A DNA stretch of 64,000 nt from Wenjunlia tyrosinilytica (GCF_014646055.1 NZ_BMMS01000019.1:1-64000), one strand, 5' to 3'. Shown: positions 54,334 to 63,119, numbered from the stretch's first letter. Made by a program: numbers and translations. Notes: generated by a model from the sequence alone, not told the origin.

Positions 54334-54834
54334 CTACGGCCGCAGGGTCCGCAGGTGCTCCACCACCGGGATGAGCGCCTCGTGGTAGTCCGCCAGCGAC
54401 CTCGGGGTCATCCGGTCGATGAACAGGCGCCGCACCGACTCCACATGCGCGGGAGCGACCTTGCGCATGGTGTCCCACCCGTGGTCGGTCAGCACGGTGT
54501 AGAGGCCGCGCCGGTCGGACTCGCAGTTCTCCCGCCGCACCAGGCCGGCGTTCTCCATCCGGGTGATCTGGTGGGACAGGCGGCTCTTGGACTGGAGGGT
54601 GGCCTTGGCGAGATCGCTCATCCGCATCCGCCGCTCGGGCGCCTCCGAGAGGTTGACCAGGATCTCGTAGTCGTTGGACGTGAGCCCGAACGGCTGGAGG
54701 TCGCGTTCCATCTGGTGGTTGAGCAGTCTGCTGACCTCCAGGTGCGTGCGCCAGGCCTGCTGTTCCTTGCCGGAGAGCCAGCGGGGCTCCGTCGGATCCT
54801 CGCCGCTGTCTCGGCTGCCGTCGTGCTTGTCCAT
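54334..54834 (-). CDS. MarR-family transcriptional regulator
   Basis: Dimeric winged-helix repressor, 166 residues. Recognition region: MRMSDLAKATLQSKSRLSHQITRMENAGLVRRENCESDRRGLYTVLT, with the RRG wing turn. The ATG 54834 has TAGAAT (54847-54842) exactly 7 bases upstream and no Shine-Dalgarno, so it is leaderless. An AT-rich palindrome sits across its promoter, suggesting autoregulation. It is convergent with meaB, only 21 bases apart. Ligand unknown. Confidence 0.88.
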   Translation of the reverse strand: MDKHDGSRDSGEDPTEPRWLSGKEQQAWRTHLEVSRLLNHQMERDLQPFGLTSNDYEILVNLSEAPERRMRMSDLAKATLQSKSRLSHQITRMENAGLVRRENCESDRRGLYTVLTDHGWDTMRKVAPAHVESVRRLFIDRMTPRSLADYHEALIPVVEHLRTLRP

Positions 54835-54841
54835 GGGGAAG

Positions 54842-54866
54842 ATTCTAACCTAAAAGTTTAAGATTA
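54842..54866. promoter_or_regulatory. Palindromic operator over the marR promoter
   Basis: TAACCTAAAA at 54846-54855, a central G, and TTTAAGATTA at 54857-54866 form an inverted repeat with 8 of 10 matches. It overlaps the minus-strand -10 TAGAAT at 54847-54842. The AT-rich island is exceptional in this 70%-plus GC region. Confidence 0.7.
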
Positions 54867-54967
54867 AACCAGTTGTGCTCCGGACGTGCGCCGACGCCCG
54901 TCCGATCGGTCGGCCCGGTTCCCCGAGCCGACCGACCGAGCGGACGCCTGCTACCCGAACACTACTT

Positions 54968-55756
54968 CTATAGTCCCAAGCGGCGCTGGATACTGCCCAA
55001 CTGACCCGACAGCTGGGGCATTCCGGGGATGCCCTGCGCCTGGCCGCCGGCCGGTCCGCCCGCGTGGCCGGGGCCCGTCGCGCCGGTCGCCTGCTCGGGC
55101 ATCAGCACCTCGGTCGACTGCAGCAGGACCTGGCCCTCGCCCACGAACTCGAACTGGTGCTCCTCGCCCGACGTCCCGCCTATGCCGGTCAGCGCCCGGA
55201 TACCGCCCAGGACCCCGCGCATGTAGCCGTGGTCGTAGTGGTGGCAGGGCGAGGGGCAGTCCGCCCAGCCCACCAGCGCCTGCGGGTCCACCCGGATCGG
55301 CGGCTCCACGAAGTGCACGGCGCCGTTGGAGGCGGCGACGAACTTCCCCGTCCCGATCAGGGTGAGGAACCCGGGGATGATCGACTGCTTGAGCGACAGC
55401 CCCGGCTCGAAGGCGAGCAGATTTCCCGAGCGGATGGTCAGATTGCCGTTCTCCAGATCGTACGAGTTGATGTCGAACGCCCGGTCGGCCAGCAGCATCT
55501 TGCCGTTGCCCTCGGCGACCACCCAGTCCGAGGCGTGCAGCGGGGAGTGGAAGTTCGTCGCCACGAGGCGGTCCAGCGGCCCGTGCCCTATGCCGTGGAA
55601 GTCGATCTGCCCGTAGTAGGCGATCATCTTCCCCTTCTGCAGGAACCACTGGCCCTGGAGATCGACGCTGAAGGCGTACGGGTTGACGTTGTCGTTGCTC
55701 GGCAGCGTGTACGGGTCGAAGACGACCGGCCCGCCACCGGACTGGTACTGGGTCAC
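54968..55756 (-). CDS. AIM24 family protein (third of three)
   Basis: 262 residues. AIM24/TIGR00266 proteins form beta-rich folds related to tryptophan RNA-binding attenuator-like barrels; function in bacteria is unclear. It has the family turns WFLQKGKMIAYYGQI, GNGKMLLADRAFDINSY, GNLLAFEPGLSLKQSIIPGF and GVLGGIRALTGIGGTSGEEHQFEFVGEGQVLLQS. The 40-residue C-tail is Gly/Pro/Gln-rich. Its ATG at 55756 overlaps the preceding stop as ATGA. The three genes are clearly paralogous and co-transcribed. Confidence 0.85.
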   Translation of the reverse strand: MTQYQSGGGPVVFDPYTLPSNDNVNPYAFSVDLQGQWFLQKGKMIAYYGQIDFHGIGHGPLDRLVATNFHSPLHASDWVVAEGNGKMLLADRAFDINSYDLENGNLTIRSGNLLAFEPGLSLKQSIIPGFLTLIGTGKFVAASNGAVHFVEPPIRVDPQALVGWADCPSPCHHYDHGYMRGVLGGIRALTGIGGTSGEEHQFEFVGEGQVLLQSTEVLMPEQATGATGPGHAGGPAGGQAQGIPGMPQLSGQLGSIQRRLGL

Positions 55757-56403
55757 AGCTTCTCCTCCGACGCCTGCACGTACACCGTCCCATTGCCGGA
55801 GAGCTCCAGCTGGAACGCCTCACCCGAGCCGCGGCCGACCATGTCCCGCCAGCCGAGGGCGGTCGACAGCTTGTTGCGTACGTCGCCGCGGTGTGCGACG
55901 TACGCCTGCGGGTCCACATGGATCGGGCGCTGCGGCGTTATCGGCAGCTCGATCACACCGCCGTGCGCCATCACCGCCACCGAGCCCTTGCCCGCCAGCG
56001 TCGTGGTGAACAGGCCCTGGCCGGTCACCTGGCCCCGGATGACGCCCATGACGCCGCCCTGCGAGCCCATGAACATCGTGCCCTGCTGGAGCGTGCCCTC
56101 GAAGGCCAGCAGCCGGTCCGCCTCGACGTAGAGGGTGTCGCCGGCCATGTCGATGCAGTGCACGTTGTGACCGCCGTGCCCGAACATCACCGAGCCATGG
56201 CCCTCGACCGTCATCAGCGGCACCTGCTCATTGGCGACCCGTCGGCCGATCATCGAGCCGATCCCGCCCTGGCCGCCGGTCATGTTCGGCGTGAAGGTGA
56301 CACTGCCCTTGTACGCGAGCATCGCGCCGCGCTGGCTGAACAGCTTCTGACCGGGGACGACCTGCGCCTCGATCATCTTGGAGTTGATCCGGTGGAAGCC
56401 CAT
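55753..56403 (-). CDS. AIM24 family protein (second of three)
   Basis: 216 residues, nearly pure AIM24 domain. Typical turns: KLFSQRGAMLAYKGSVTF, TLYVEADRLLAFEGTLQQGTMF, GQGLFTTTLAGKGSVAVMAHGG and a closing NGTVYVQASEEKL. A glycine-rich loop (TPNMTGGQGGIGSMIGRR) is longer than in the first paralogue. The ATG 56403 shares its first A with the stop of the upstream gene, indicating coupled translation. No catalytic residues are known for the family. Confidence 0.87.
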   Translation of the reverse strand: MGFHRINSKMIEAQVVPGQKLFSQRGAMLAYKGSVTFTPNMTGGQGGIGSMIGRRVANEQVPLMTVEGHGSVMFGHGGHNVHCIDMAGDTLYVEADRLLAFEGTLQQGTMFMGSQGGVMGVIRGQVTGQGLFTTTLAGKGSVAVMAHGGVIELPITPQRPIHVDPQAYVAHRGDVRNKLSTALGWRDMVGRGSGEAFQLELSGNGTVYVQASEEKL

Positions 56404-57041
56404 CAGAGGTCGCCTCCGATCGTCTGGCGCTCGCTCGGCTGCACATAGACGAGGCCGTCGCCCTCGAAGCGGATCTGGAATGTCTCCCCGGAGCTCTCGC
56501 CGACGAATGTGCGCCAGGTCACACCCGTCTGCAGGTCCTGCCGCAGATTCCCGGTGTGCGCCACATAGGCGCCCGGGTCCACCAGCAGCGGAGTGCCCGC
56601 CGAGACCCGCAGCACTATCGCGGGGCCGTCCGACATCAGCGCCGCCTGCCCCACGCCCTCGACGGTCGTGGTGAACAGGCCGTTGCCCTGCGTGGCCCCC
56701 CGAAGCCCCGTGAAGGTCGTGCCGGTACGCAGCGTCGCCTCGGTGCACAGCAGATTGCTGGCCTCGACGTAGAGCTTCTCGCCGTTGAGCCGCACCAGAT
56801 TGATCTCGGTCGCCCGCTCGGCGAAATAGCAGGTCCCGTGCCCCTTGACCTCCATCACCGTCATGCTCTCTCCGGTGAGCCGCCGCGTGACCATGCCACG
56901 CAGCCCCTCACCGCCCCCCGACATCTTCTTGAAGGACATCTGGCCGTCATAGGCCACCATGGATCCGTTGCGGGCCTTAACGGCGTCGCCCGTCATGTCG
57001 ACGGCGAGCACCTTGGTCCCTTGGAGTCGAAACTGCGCCAC
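56403..57041 (-). CDS. AIM24 family protein (first of three)
   Basis: 212 residues. Similar turns to the second copy: VLAVDMTGDAVKARNGSMVAYDGQMSFKKM, LYVEASNLLCTEATLRTGTTFTGL, GNGLFTTTVEGVGQAALMSDG, and VYVQPSERQTIGGDL. I place the start at GTG 57041 (VAQFRLQG). TACCTT (57055-57050) lies 8 bases upstream and there is no ribosome site, so the operon mRNA seems leaderless. The open frame continues upstream to 57188 without family similarity. Confidence 0.85.
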   Translation of the reverse strand: MAQFRLQGTKVLAVDMTGDAVKARNGSMVAYDGQMSFKKMSGGGEGLRGMVTRRLTGESMTVMEVKGHGTCYFAERATEINLVRLNGEKLYVEASNLLCTEATLRTGTTFTGLRGATQGNGLFTTTVEGVGQAALMSDGPAIVLRVSAGTPLLVDPGAYVAHTGNLRQDLQTGVTWRTFVGESSGETFQIRFEGDGLVYVQPSERQTIGGDL

Positions 57042-57157
57042 GGAACGAGAAGGTATCCGCCGCAACCGGGGGCGACCAGGGGCGGAGCCGCTTTGTGGCA
57101 CCTCTGAGACAGACCCGGCGGAAGCCGGGCAATGAAGCCGGGCAATAATGGAAGCGC

Positions 57158-57175
57158 TTGTGCTTGCGTTCACAA
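57158..57175 (+). promoter_or_regulatory. Rex-operator-like palindrome before a DUF3817 gene
   Basis: TTGTGCTTGCGTTCACAA agrees with TTGTGAACGCGTTCACAA at 15 of 18 positions; the right half GTTCACAA is perfect. It ends 16 bases before GTG 57192. Also fits other TTGTG/CACAA regulators. Confidence 0.45.
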
Positions 57176-57191
57176 ACTCAGGAGGCAACCC

Positions 57192-57518
57192 GTGAAGACC
57201 AGCACCGCCCTGCGCCGCCTGCGCCTCGTCTCGACGCCGGAGGCGATCTCGTTCCTGCTACTGCTGGTCTGCTCGGTCCTCAAGCGCACGACCGACTTCA
57301 ACGCCGTCCCGGTGATGGGCAGCATCCACGGCGTGCTCTTCATCCTCTACGTCGTCTTCTGGGCCGACGCCCGGAACAAGGTCCGGTGGAGCAACGGTCG
57401 CGGCCTGCTCCTCCTCGCCCTGTCCGTGCTGCCGACCGGCGGCTTCTTCGCCGACCGCATGCTGCGGGCCGAGGAGCGGACCGTCGCCGTCACCGACACG
57501 GCCGCGGCCACGGCCTGA
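57192..57518 (+). CDS. DUF3817 integral membrane protein (copy 1)
   Basis: 108 residues with three hydrophobic helices: PEAISFLLLLVCSVLK, MGSIHGVLFILYVVFWAD and LLLLALSVLPTGGFFADRML. The conserved core G-x-I-H-G-x-L-F and the end FFADRML are typical DUF3817. GTG 57192 has GGAGG at 57181-57185. A longer in-frame start at 57132 lacks a site. Function unknown. A second copy lies at 60807. It precedes the M4 protease convergently. Confidence 0.82.
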   Translation: MKTSTALRRLRLVSTPEAISFLLLLVCSVLKRTTDFNAVPVMGSIHGVLFILYVVFWADARNKVRWSNGRGLLLLALSVLPTGGFFADRMLRAEERTVAVTDTAAATA

Positions 57519-57695
57519 TCGCCGCCTGTCCGCTGACGTCCCTACGCGGACGTCAGCACGCGGATGTCAGCACGCGGACGTCACCCGAGGAGGACACGCC
57601 GCGGATCACACGCGGAGAACACACTGGCCGTGCGGCCCGGCAGCGGGCACCACGGCCAGGTCGTGCGGTGGAGCGTCGTGCGGTGGAGCGGGGTG

Positions 57696-59321
57696 CTACT
57701 TGACGTTGACCCCGGCCCAGGCCTTGTTCACGGCCTTGTACTCGGCGCTGGTGGAGCCGTACAGCTTCTTCGCCACCGCCAGGGTGCCGGTGCGGGCGCC
57801 GTGGTAGTCGGTGGTCGAGGTGAACTGCGTGGTCAGCGACTTGTACCAGATCAGCGCGGCCTTGGTGCGGCCGATGCCGGTCACCTTGGAGCCGTCGTAG
57901 GTCGGGCTGTTGTAGGTGTTGCCGTTGATGATCTTCTTGCCGCTGCCCTCGGCGAGCAGGTAGAAGAAGTGGTTCGCGATACCGGACGTGAAGTGCGGGT
58001 CGTCGTTACCCACACCGTCGAACCAGTAGTCGTACGAGATGCCGTCCTTGGACGGCTTGTCCATGTACCGCAGCGGCTTGCCGTTGCCGAAGATGTTGAT
58101 CTTCTCGCCGATGTAGTAGTCCGGCTTGTCGACGGTGAGGTTCTTCTTGAACTCCACCATCGTGCCGTAGATGTCCGAGGTGCCCTCGTTGAGGCCGCCG
58201 GACTCGCCGAAGTAGTTGAGGTCGGCCGTGGCGCTGGTGACACCGTGGCTGATCTCGTGGCCCGCGACGTCGAGCGAGGTCAGCGGACGCTTGTCGCCCT
58301 CACCGTCGCCGTAGGTCATGCAGAAGCACGCGTCGGACCAGAAGGCGTTGACGAAGCCCTTGCCGTAGTGGGTACGGCTGAGCGAGCCCTTGTTGTCGTT
58401 CTTGATGCCCTTACGGCCGAAGGCGCTCTTGTAGTAGTCCCACGTCGCCTCCGCGCCGAAGTGGGCGTCCACGCCGGCCGACTGGCGGCTCGTGGTCTTG
58501 CCGTTGCCCCAGATGTTGTTGGCATCCGTGAAGAGCGTGCCCTTGCCGTCGCTCTCCTTGTTCCCGAGGTCGGTGGTGTACAGACCGCCGCGGGTGTTGT
58601 CCTTGAGCTGGTACCGGGTGCCGGACTTGTGCGTGGTGATCGTCACCTTGCCGACGCGCACACCGTTGCCGCTGCCGGTCTTGATGCCCTCGAAACTGGC
58701 GATGACGGCGCCGGTCCTGGCGTCCGTCACCACGTGCAGCTCGCTGGGCGCGCCGTCGTGCTGGACACCGTCGACCACGGTCTCCCAGGCGAGGGCGGGC
58801 TTGCCGGAGGCGGCCCACACGACCTTGCGCGGGGCGGCGGCGGCGCCGACCGACTTGAGGGCCTCGTCACCCTTCTTGTGCGTCTTCAGCAGCGCCTTGG
58901 CGGTGGCGGACGCCTTCGCCTTGGCGGCGGAGGCGGCCACGGCCGGGGTGGTGCCGGCGACGGCGATCTTCGCACCGGTCGCCTTGGTGACCGACGTCGT
59001 GGCGCCGTGCTTGTCCTGGTGGACGACCAGGTCGCCCCCGAGGACGGGCAGGCCCGCGTAGGTGCGCTCGTAGCGGAGGTGGCGGCTGCCGTCCGCGTCG
59101 ACTATCGCATCCTTGACCTTGAGCTGTTCCTTGGCGCCGAGCCCGAGGCTCTTGGCCACCCCGGCGGACTCGCTGCGAGCGAGCGAGAGCGCGTCGGCCT
59201 GGCTGCGGCCGATGGGGGACTGGTTGTTGGGCGTGGCGGTGGCGGAACCGGAGAGGACTCCGGTAACGACCATCGCGGAAGCGGCGGCGACTGCCCCGAG
59301 GGCCAACTTCTTGCGCAACAT
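57696..59321 (-). CDS. Secreted M4 (thermolysin-family) neutral metalloprotease
   Basis: Zinc endopeptidase exported as a proenzyme, 541 residues. Signal peptide ends near TGVLSGSATA (about residue 30). The FTP/PepSY-like propeptide spans about 31-195 (SLGLGAKEQLKVKDAIVDADGSRHLRYERTYAGLPVLGGDLVVHQ). The mature domain has HEISH at 355-359 with catalytic E356, and GGLNEGTSD supplying the third zinc ligand. The AFWSDACFCMTYGDG region and NHFFYLLAEG are family typical. The ATG 59321 has AAGGAG very close (AAGGAGATATG). It may feed on environmental protein along with the chitinase. Confidence 0.95.
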   Translation of the reverse strand: MLRKKLALGAVAAASAMVVTGVLSGSATATPNNQSPIGRSQADALSLARSESAGVAKSLGLGAKEQLKVKDAIVDADGSRHLRYERTYAGLPVLGGDLVVHQDKHGATTSVTKATGAKIAVAGTTPAVAASAAKAKASATAKALLKTHKKGDEALKSVGAAAAPRKVVWAASGKPALAWETVVDGVQHDGAPSELHVVTDARTGAVIASFEGIKTGSGNGVRVGKVTITTHKSGTRYQLKDNTRGGLYTTDLGNKESDGKGTLFTDANNIWGNGKTTSRQSAGVDAHFGAEATWDYYKSAFGRKGIKNDNKGSLSRTHYGKGFVNAFWSDACFCMTYGDGEGDKRPLTSLDVAGHEISHGVTSATADLNYFGESGGLNEGTSDIYGTMVEFKKNLTVDKPDYYIGEKINIFGNGKPLRYMDKPSKDGISYDYWFDGVGNDDPHFTSGIANHFFYLLAEGSGKKIINGNTYNSPTYDGSKVTGIGRTKAALIWYKSLTTQFTSTTDYHGARTGTLAVAKKLYGSTSAEYKAVNKAWAGVNVK

Positions 59322-60055
59322 ATCTCCTTGTGTCCGCTGTTTGTGAGGCAGCGGGCGAGGCCCGGATCCGCCTGTCGCGGTCCGGGCACTGTGAGGACGC
59401 GGGTTCGCGTTGTTGGAGCTTTGCACCGTTACCTATTCGAATGCAGCTTCATACGCATGTTCGGCTCGTTGTGTAGGTCACACTTCGTCAAGCGGAATCC
59501 GCGATGAGGCTGATATGGCGACAAAATTCCCTGTGGACCGTTGTGTTCCGCTGCTGTCGAGGCGTCAGAGGCCCTCGAACCAGCCAGATTTGAGCCACGG
59601 GGCGGTAAGCGGCGTGTCGGTGACAGTTCGGGGTCGAAGGGGACGTATCCTCCGTCCGCGCGAAGCGGCGGCACCACCCTTGTACACGGTGGTGCGGCCT
59701 TCTGTTCGCTTATCACTGGTTTCTGTCTCTACTCGACCGGCGTCCGGCGAGCGGGCGGAGCGGCTGCCGGTACGGGCGCCCTGGCGATGAACTCCGCCGG
59801 GGCGCCGAAAGATGTCGCAGTCGCCTCGCCGAGGCCGACGGACTCGCCCGAGGACTCACCCGAGTGGGTGAGATCGGCGGTGGCACCGGTTCTCGGGTCC
59901 GGAGGGAGGAGTCGGGCCGGTCGTGGTGGCCGGAAACGGCGCGGCGCCACCGCGGCACCGCCGTTGGAAACGCCGCGCCGGGTCGGGTCTCTCGCGATGG
60001 TTCCGGTGGCTGAGACAGGGACGAGGCGCCGATGACCGGCCGGTACGGTGGAGCC
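59322..60055. other. 734-base intergenic region between the protease and a MarR gene
   Basis: No credible gene. Contents: the protease leader and promoter area (59322-59500), somewhat AT-richer; a hairpin GCACCACC (59671-59678) / GGTGGTGC (59688-59695) that resembles a terminator; and GC-rich DNA with long open frames on both strands that look like composition effects (for example 59541-60035 plus and 59729-60841 minus). Confidence 0.5.
60044..60049 (+). promoter_or_regulatory. -10 box of a leaderless MarR gene
   Basis: TACGGT at 60044-60049 lies 6 bases before GTG 60056. No Shine-Dalgarno in range except GGTGGAG, which is too close. Confidence 0.5.
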
Positions 60056-60565
60056 GTGCCGAAGCCGCTGAGTCTGCCGTTCGACCCCATTGCCCGAGCC
60101 GACGAGCTGTGGAAGAAGCGCTGGGGATCGGTCCCGTCGATGGTCGCGATCACCTCGATCATGCGCGCCCAGCAGATCCTGCTCGCGCGGGTCGACGCCG
60201 CCCTCAAGCCGTACGGTCTGACCTTCGCCCGCTACGAGGCGCTGGTCCTGCTCACCTTCAGCAGGGCCGGCGAACTGCCGATGTCCAAGATCGGCCAGCG
60301 CCTGATGGTGCACCCCACGAGCGTGACCAACACGATCGACCGGCTGGAGCGCTCGGGCCTGGTGGCCAAGCGCCCCAACCCCGCGGACGGCCGGGGCACC
60401 CTCGCCTCCATCACCGGGAAGGGCCGCGAGGTCGTCGAATCGGCCACCCGGGACCTCATGGCGATGGACTTCGGGCTCGGGGTGTACGACGACGAGGAGT
60501 GCGCGGAGATCTTCGCCATGCTGCGGCCCCTGCGGGTGGGGGCCGGCGACTTCGAGCCGCAGTGA
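60056..60565 (+). CDS. MarR-family transcriptional regulator
   Basis: 169 residues. Core: ITSIMRAQQILLARVDAALKPYGLTFARYEALVLLTFSRAGELPMSKIGQRLMVHPTSVTNTIDRLERSGLVAKRPNPADGRGTLASIT, a complete MarR winged helix with an unusual long N-terminus LPFDPIARADELWKKRWG. GTG 60056 is preferred (leaderless). ATG 60032 with GAGG is the alternative, adding eight residues. It is followed by a DUF3817 gene after 241 bases. Ligand unknown. Confidence 0.87.
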   Translation: MPKPLSLPFDPIARADELWKKRWGSVPSMVAITSIMRAQQILLARVDAALKPYGLTFARYEALVLLTFSRAGELPMSKIGQRLMVHPTSVTNTIDRLERSGLVAKRPNPADGRGTLASITGKGREVVESATRDLMAMDFGLGVYDDEECAEIFAMLRPLRVGAGDFEPQ

Positions 60566-60806
60566 GGAAGAGGAAGGCGCCAGGAGTGTGGGGGCCCGCC
60601 CCCGTCGGCCCGGGTCCGCGATGTCGGCCAGGGCTTGCGTCCCAGGCGGCCCGGACCCGCAGGTCGAGCCGCCGCCCCCACCCCTGTCCAGCGCCCGTCC
60701 AGCGCCTGTCCTGGGGGCAGCGGTCCGCGGCCCCGGGCCGGGTGCGGGTCCGGCGGGGAGTGGGGCCGGTGCAAGGCGCAGGCGCGGCGGGGTTACGCTC
60801 GTGCGC

Positions 60807-61142
60807 ATGAAGTCGAGTGTCTTGACCCGGTACCGCGCCATGGCCTACATCACGGCCGTGATGTTGCTCGTGCTCTGCACGTGCATGGTCTTCAAGTACG
60901 GGTTCCACCGGGGTGAGGGCCTCACGCTCGTGGTCTCCCAGATCCACGGTGTCCTCTTCATCATCTACGTGGTCTTCGCCTTCGACCTCGGCTCCAAGGC
61001 GAAGTGGCCGCTGGGCAAGCTGCTGTGGGTGCTGGCCGCGGGCACGATCCCGCTGGCCGCCTTCTTCGTCGAGCGCCGGGTGACGAGCGAGATCGCGCCC
61101 CTGGTGAGCGGCGAGCGGCAGACGGAACCGGCCAAGGCCTGA
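60807..61142 (+). CDS. DUF3817 integral membrane protein (copy 2)
   Basis: 111 residues, three helices: YITAVMLLVLCTCMVFKYG, VSQIHGVLFIIYVVFAFDLG and LLWVLAAGTIPLAAFFVERRV. It is a paralogue of the 57192 gene (IHGVLFI(L/I)YVVF is shared). The start is ATG 60807, 7 bases after TACGCT (60794-60799) with no ribosome site, thus leaderless; GTG 60801 is close by. A terminator follows at 61169. Function unknown. Confidence 0.85.
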   Translation: MKSSVLTRYRAMAYITAVMLLVLCTCMVFKYGFHRGEGLTLVVSQIHGVLFIIYVVFAFDLGSKAKWPLGKLLWVLAAGTIPLAAFFVERRVTSEIAPLVSGERQTEPAKA

Positions 61143-61168
61143 TCCGCGCCCCGCGCCCGTACGCGTCC

Positions 61169-61209
61169 GAGAGCGGCCGCCCCCGACACTGGAGGGGGCG
61201 GCCGCTCTC
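61169..61209 (+). terminator. Terminator downstream of DUF3817 copy 2
   Basis: Perfect 16-bp stem, GAGAGCGGCCGCCCCC at 61169-61184 and GGGGGCGGCCGCTCTC at 61194-61209, loop GACACTGGA. Confidence 0.88.
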
Positions 61210-61221
61210 GCCCTGTCCGGC

Positions 61222-61277
61222 GTTCGGCGTCCGAGGTTCGGCGTCCGAGGTTCGGGGACCGGCGTTCGACGTCCCCC
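61222..61277. repeat. Four tandem 14-bp repeats upstream of icmA
   Basis: GTTCGGCGTCCGAG at 61222 and 61236 (identical), GTTCGGGGACCGGC at 61250 and GTTCGACGTCCCCC at 61264. They begin 13 bases after the terminator. Same period and number of units as the array at 51865, but unrelated in sequence. Confidence 0.85.
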
Positions 61278-61355
61278 GTTGGGCAGGGCGGCCGCGGTGC
61301 CACGGCCGCGGCGCCGAAGGCTCGCTTTGCCTGTGACGGGGGTCGCAGCCATAAT

Positions 61356-61374
61356 TAGTTGGACGTCCTACTAT
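61356..61374 (+). promoter_or_regulatory. Palindromic operator overlapping the icmA -10 box
   Basis: TAGTTGGAC at 61356-61364 and GTCCTACTA at 61365-61373 match at 8 of 9 positions. TACTAT at 61369-61374 is a -10 hexamer, so the palindrome covers it. The AT content is high for the region. A TetR gene lies at the far end of icmA. Confidence 0.6.
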
Positions 61375-61418
61375 TTTTACGAGGGCGACGGGGCCCGAGA
61401 CACGAGGTGGAGGACGAC

Positions 61419-63119
61419 ATGGACGCTGCATCCATCGAGGAGGGCCGCCGCCGCTGGCAGGCGCGCTTCGACTGCGCACCCAAGCGCGACGCCGACTTCA
61501 CCACCCTGTCCGGCTCGGAGGTCGAGCCGGTGTACGGCCCCGCGCCGGGCCAGGACGTCGAGGGCTTCGAGCGCATCGGATGGCCGGGGGAGTACCCGTT
61601 CACCCGGGGCCTGTACCCGACCGGCTACCGGGGGCGCACCTGGACGATCCGGCAGTTCGCCGGGTTCGGCAACGCCCGGCAGACCAATGAGCGCTACAAG
61701 ATGATCCTCGAGGCCGGCGGCGGCGGCCTCTCGGTGGCGTTCGACATGCCGACGCTGATGGGCCGGGACTCCGACGACCCGCGTTCGCTCGGCGAGGTCG
61801 GCCACTGCGGTGTGGCCATCGACTCGGCCGCCGACATGGAGGTGCTCTTCGACGGCATCCCGCTCGGCGACGTCACCACCTCGATGACGATCTCCGGCCC
61901 CGCCGTCCCGGTCTTCTGCATGTACCTGGTCGCCGCCGAGCGCCAGGGGGTGGACACCGGCGTCCTCAACGGCACGCTGCAGACCGACATCTTCAAGGAG
62001 TACATCGCGCAGAAGGAGTGGCTGTTCGCCCCCGAGCCGCATCTGCGCCTGATCGGCGATCTGATGGAGCACTGCGCGAGCAGGATCCCGGCGTACAAGC
62101 CGCTCTCGGTCTCGGGCTACCACATCCGCGAGGCGGGCTCCACGGCCGCCCAGGAGCTGGCCTACACCCTCGCCGACGGCTTCGGCTACGTGGAGCTCGG
62201 GCTCAGCCGCGGCATGGACGTCGATGTCTTCGCGCCGGGCCTGTCCTTCTTCTTCGACGCCCATCTGGACTTCTTCGAGGAGATCGCCAAGTTCCGCGCC
62301 GCCCGCCGGATCTGGGCCCGCTGGATGCGCGACGTCTACGGGGCGAAGACGGACAAGGCGCAGTGGCTGCGCTTCCACACCCAGACCGCCGGTGTGTCGC
62401 TGACCGCCCAGCAGCCGTACAACAACGTCGTTCGCACCGCCGTCGAGGCGCTCGCGGCCGTGCTCGGCGGCACCAACTCCCTGCACACCAACGCCCTGGA
62501 CGAGACCCTCGCCCTGCCCTCCGAGCAGGCGGCGGAGATCGCGCTGCGCACCCAGCAGGTGCTGATGGAGGAGACCGGCGTCATCAATGTCGCCGACCCC
62601 CTCGGCGGCTCCTGGTATGTCGAGGCGCTGACCGACCGCATGGAGGCGGAGGCGGAGCGGATCTTCGACAAGATCAAGGAGATGGCCGAGCGGGCGGTGC
62701 CCAACGGCGACCACCACATCGGGCCGATGACCTCCGGCATCCTGCGCGGTATCGAGGACGGCTGGTTCATGGCCGAGTCGGCCGAGGCCGCCTTCCAGTA
62801 CCAGCAGGCCCTGGAGAAGGGCGACAAGAAGGTCGTGGGCGTCAACTGCCACCACGGCTCGGTCACCGGCGACCTGGAGATCCTGAGGGTCAGCCACGAG
62901 GTCGAGCACGAGCAGGTGCGCGTCCTGGCCGACCGCAAGGCCCATCGCGACGACGCCAAGGTGCGCGACGCGCTGGAGGCGATGGTCCGCGCCGCCAAGG
63001 ACGGTGCCAACATGATCGAGCCGATGATGGACGCCGTCCGCGCCGAGGCGACCCTGGGCGAGATCTGCGGCGTCCTGCGCGACGAGTGGGGTGGTTACAC
63101 GGAGCCCGCGCGCTTCTGA
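61419..63119 (+). CDS. icmA: Isobutyryl-CoA mutase / methylmalonyl-CoA mutase-like large subunit
   Basis: Coenzyme-B12-dependent acyl-CoA mutase, catalytic chain without the B12-binding domain. It has 566 residues, the length I recall for IcmA. Segments: [99 protein letters not shown] and [33 protein letters not shown]. It must partner with a small B12-binding subunit (IcmB or similar), not in this window. Isobutyryl-CoA is suggested by [14 protein letters not shown], but methylmalonyl use is not excluded. The ATG 61419 has GTGGAGGA. Confidence 0.9.
   Translation: MDAASIEEGRRRWQARFDCAPKRDADFTTLSGSEVEPVYGPAPGQDVEGFERIGWPGEYPFTRGLYPTGYRGRTWTIRQFAGFGNARQTNERYKMILEAGGGGLSVAFDMPTLMGRDSDDPRSLGEVGHCGVAIDSAADMEVLFDGIPLGDVTTSMTISGPAVPVFCMYLVAAERQGVDTGVLNGTLQTDIFKEYIAQKEWLFAPEPHLRLIGDLMEHCASRIPAYKPLSVSGYHIREAGSTAAQELAYTLADGFGYVELGLSRGMDVDVFAPGLSFFFDAHLDFFEEIAKFRAARRIWARWMRDVYGAKTDKAQWLRFHTQTAGVSLTAQQPYNNVVRTAVEALAAVLGGTNSLHTNALDETLALPSEQAAEIALRTQQVLMEETGVINVADPLGGSWYVEALTDRMEAEAERIFDKIKEMAERAVPNGDHHIGPMTSGILRGIEDGWFMAESAEAAFQYQQALEKGDKKVVGVNCHHGSVTGDLEILRVSHEVEHEQVRVLADRKAHRDDAKVRDALEAMVRAAKDGANMIEPMMDAVRAEATLGEICGVLRDEWGGYTEPARF

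Noticed and set aside
59541-60035. 164-codon frame between protease and MarR genes
   Set aside because: Crosses a terminator-like hairpin and has no family similarity.
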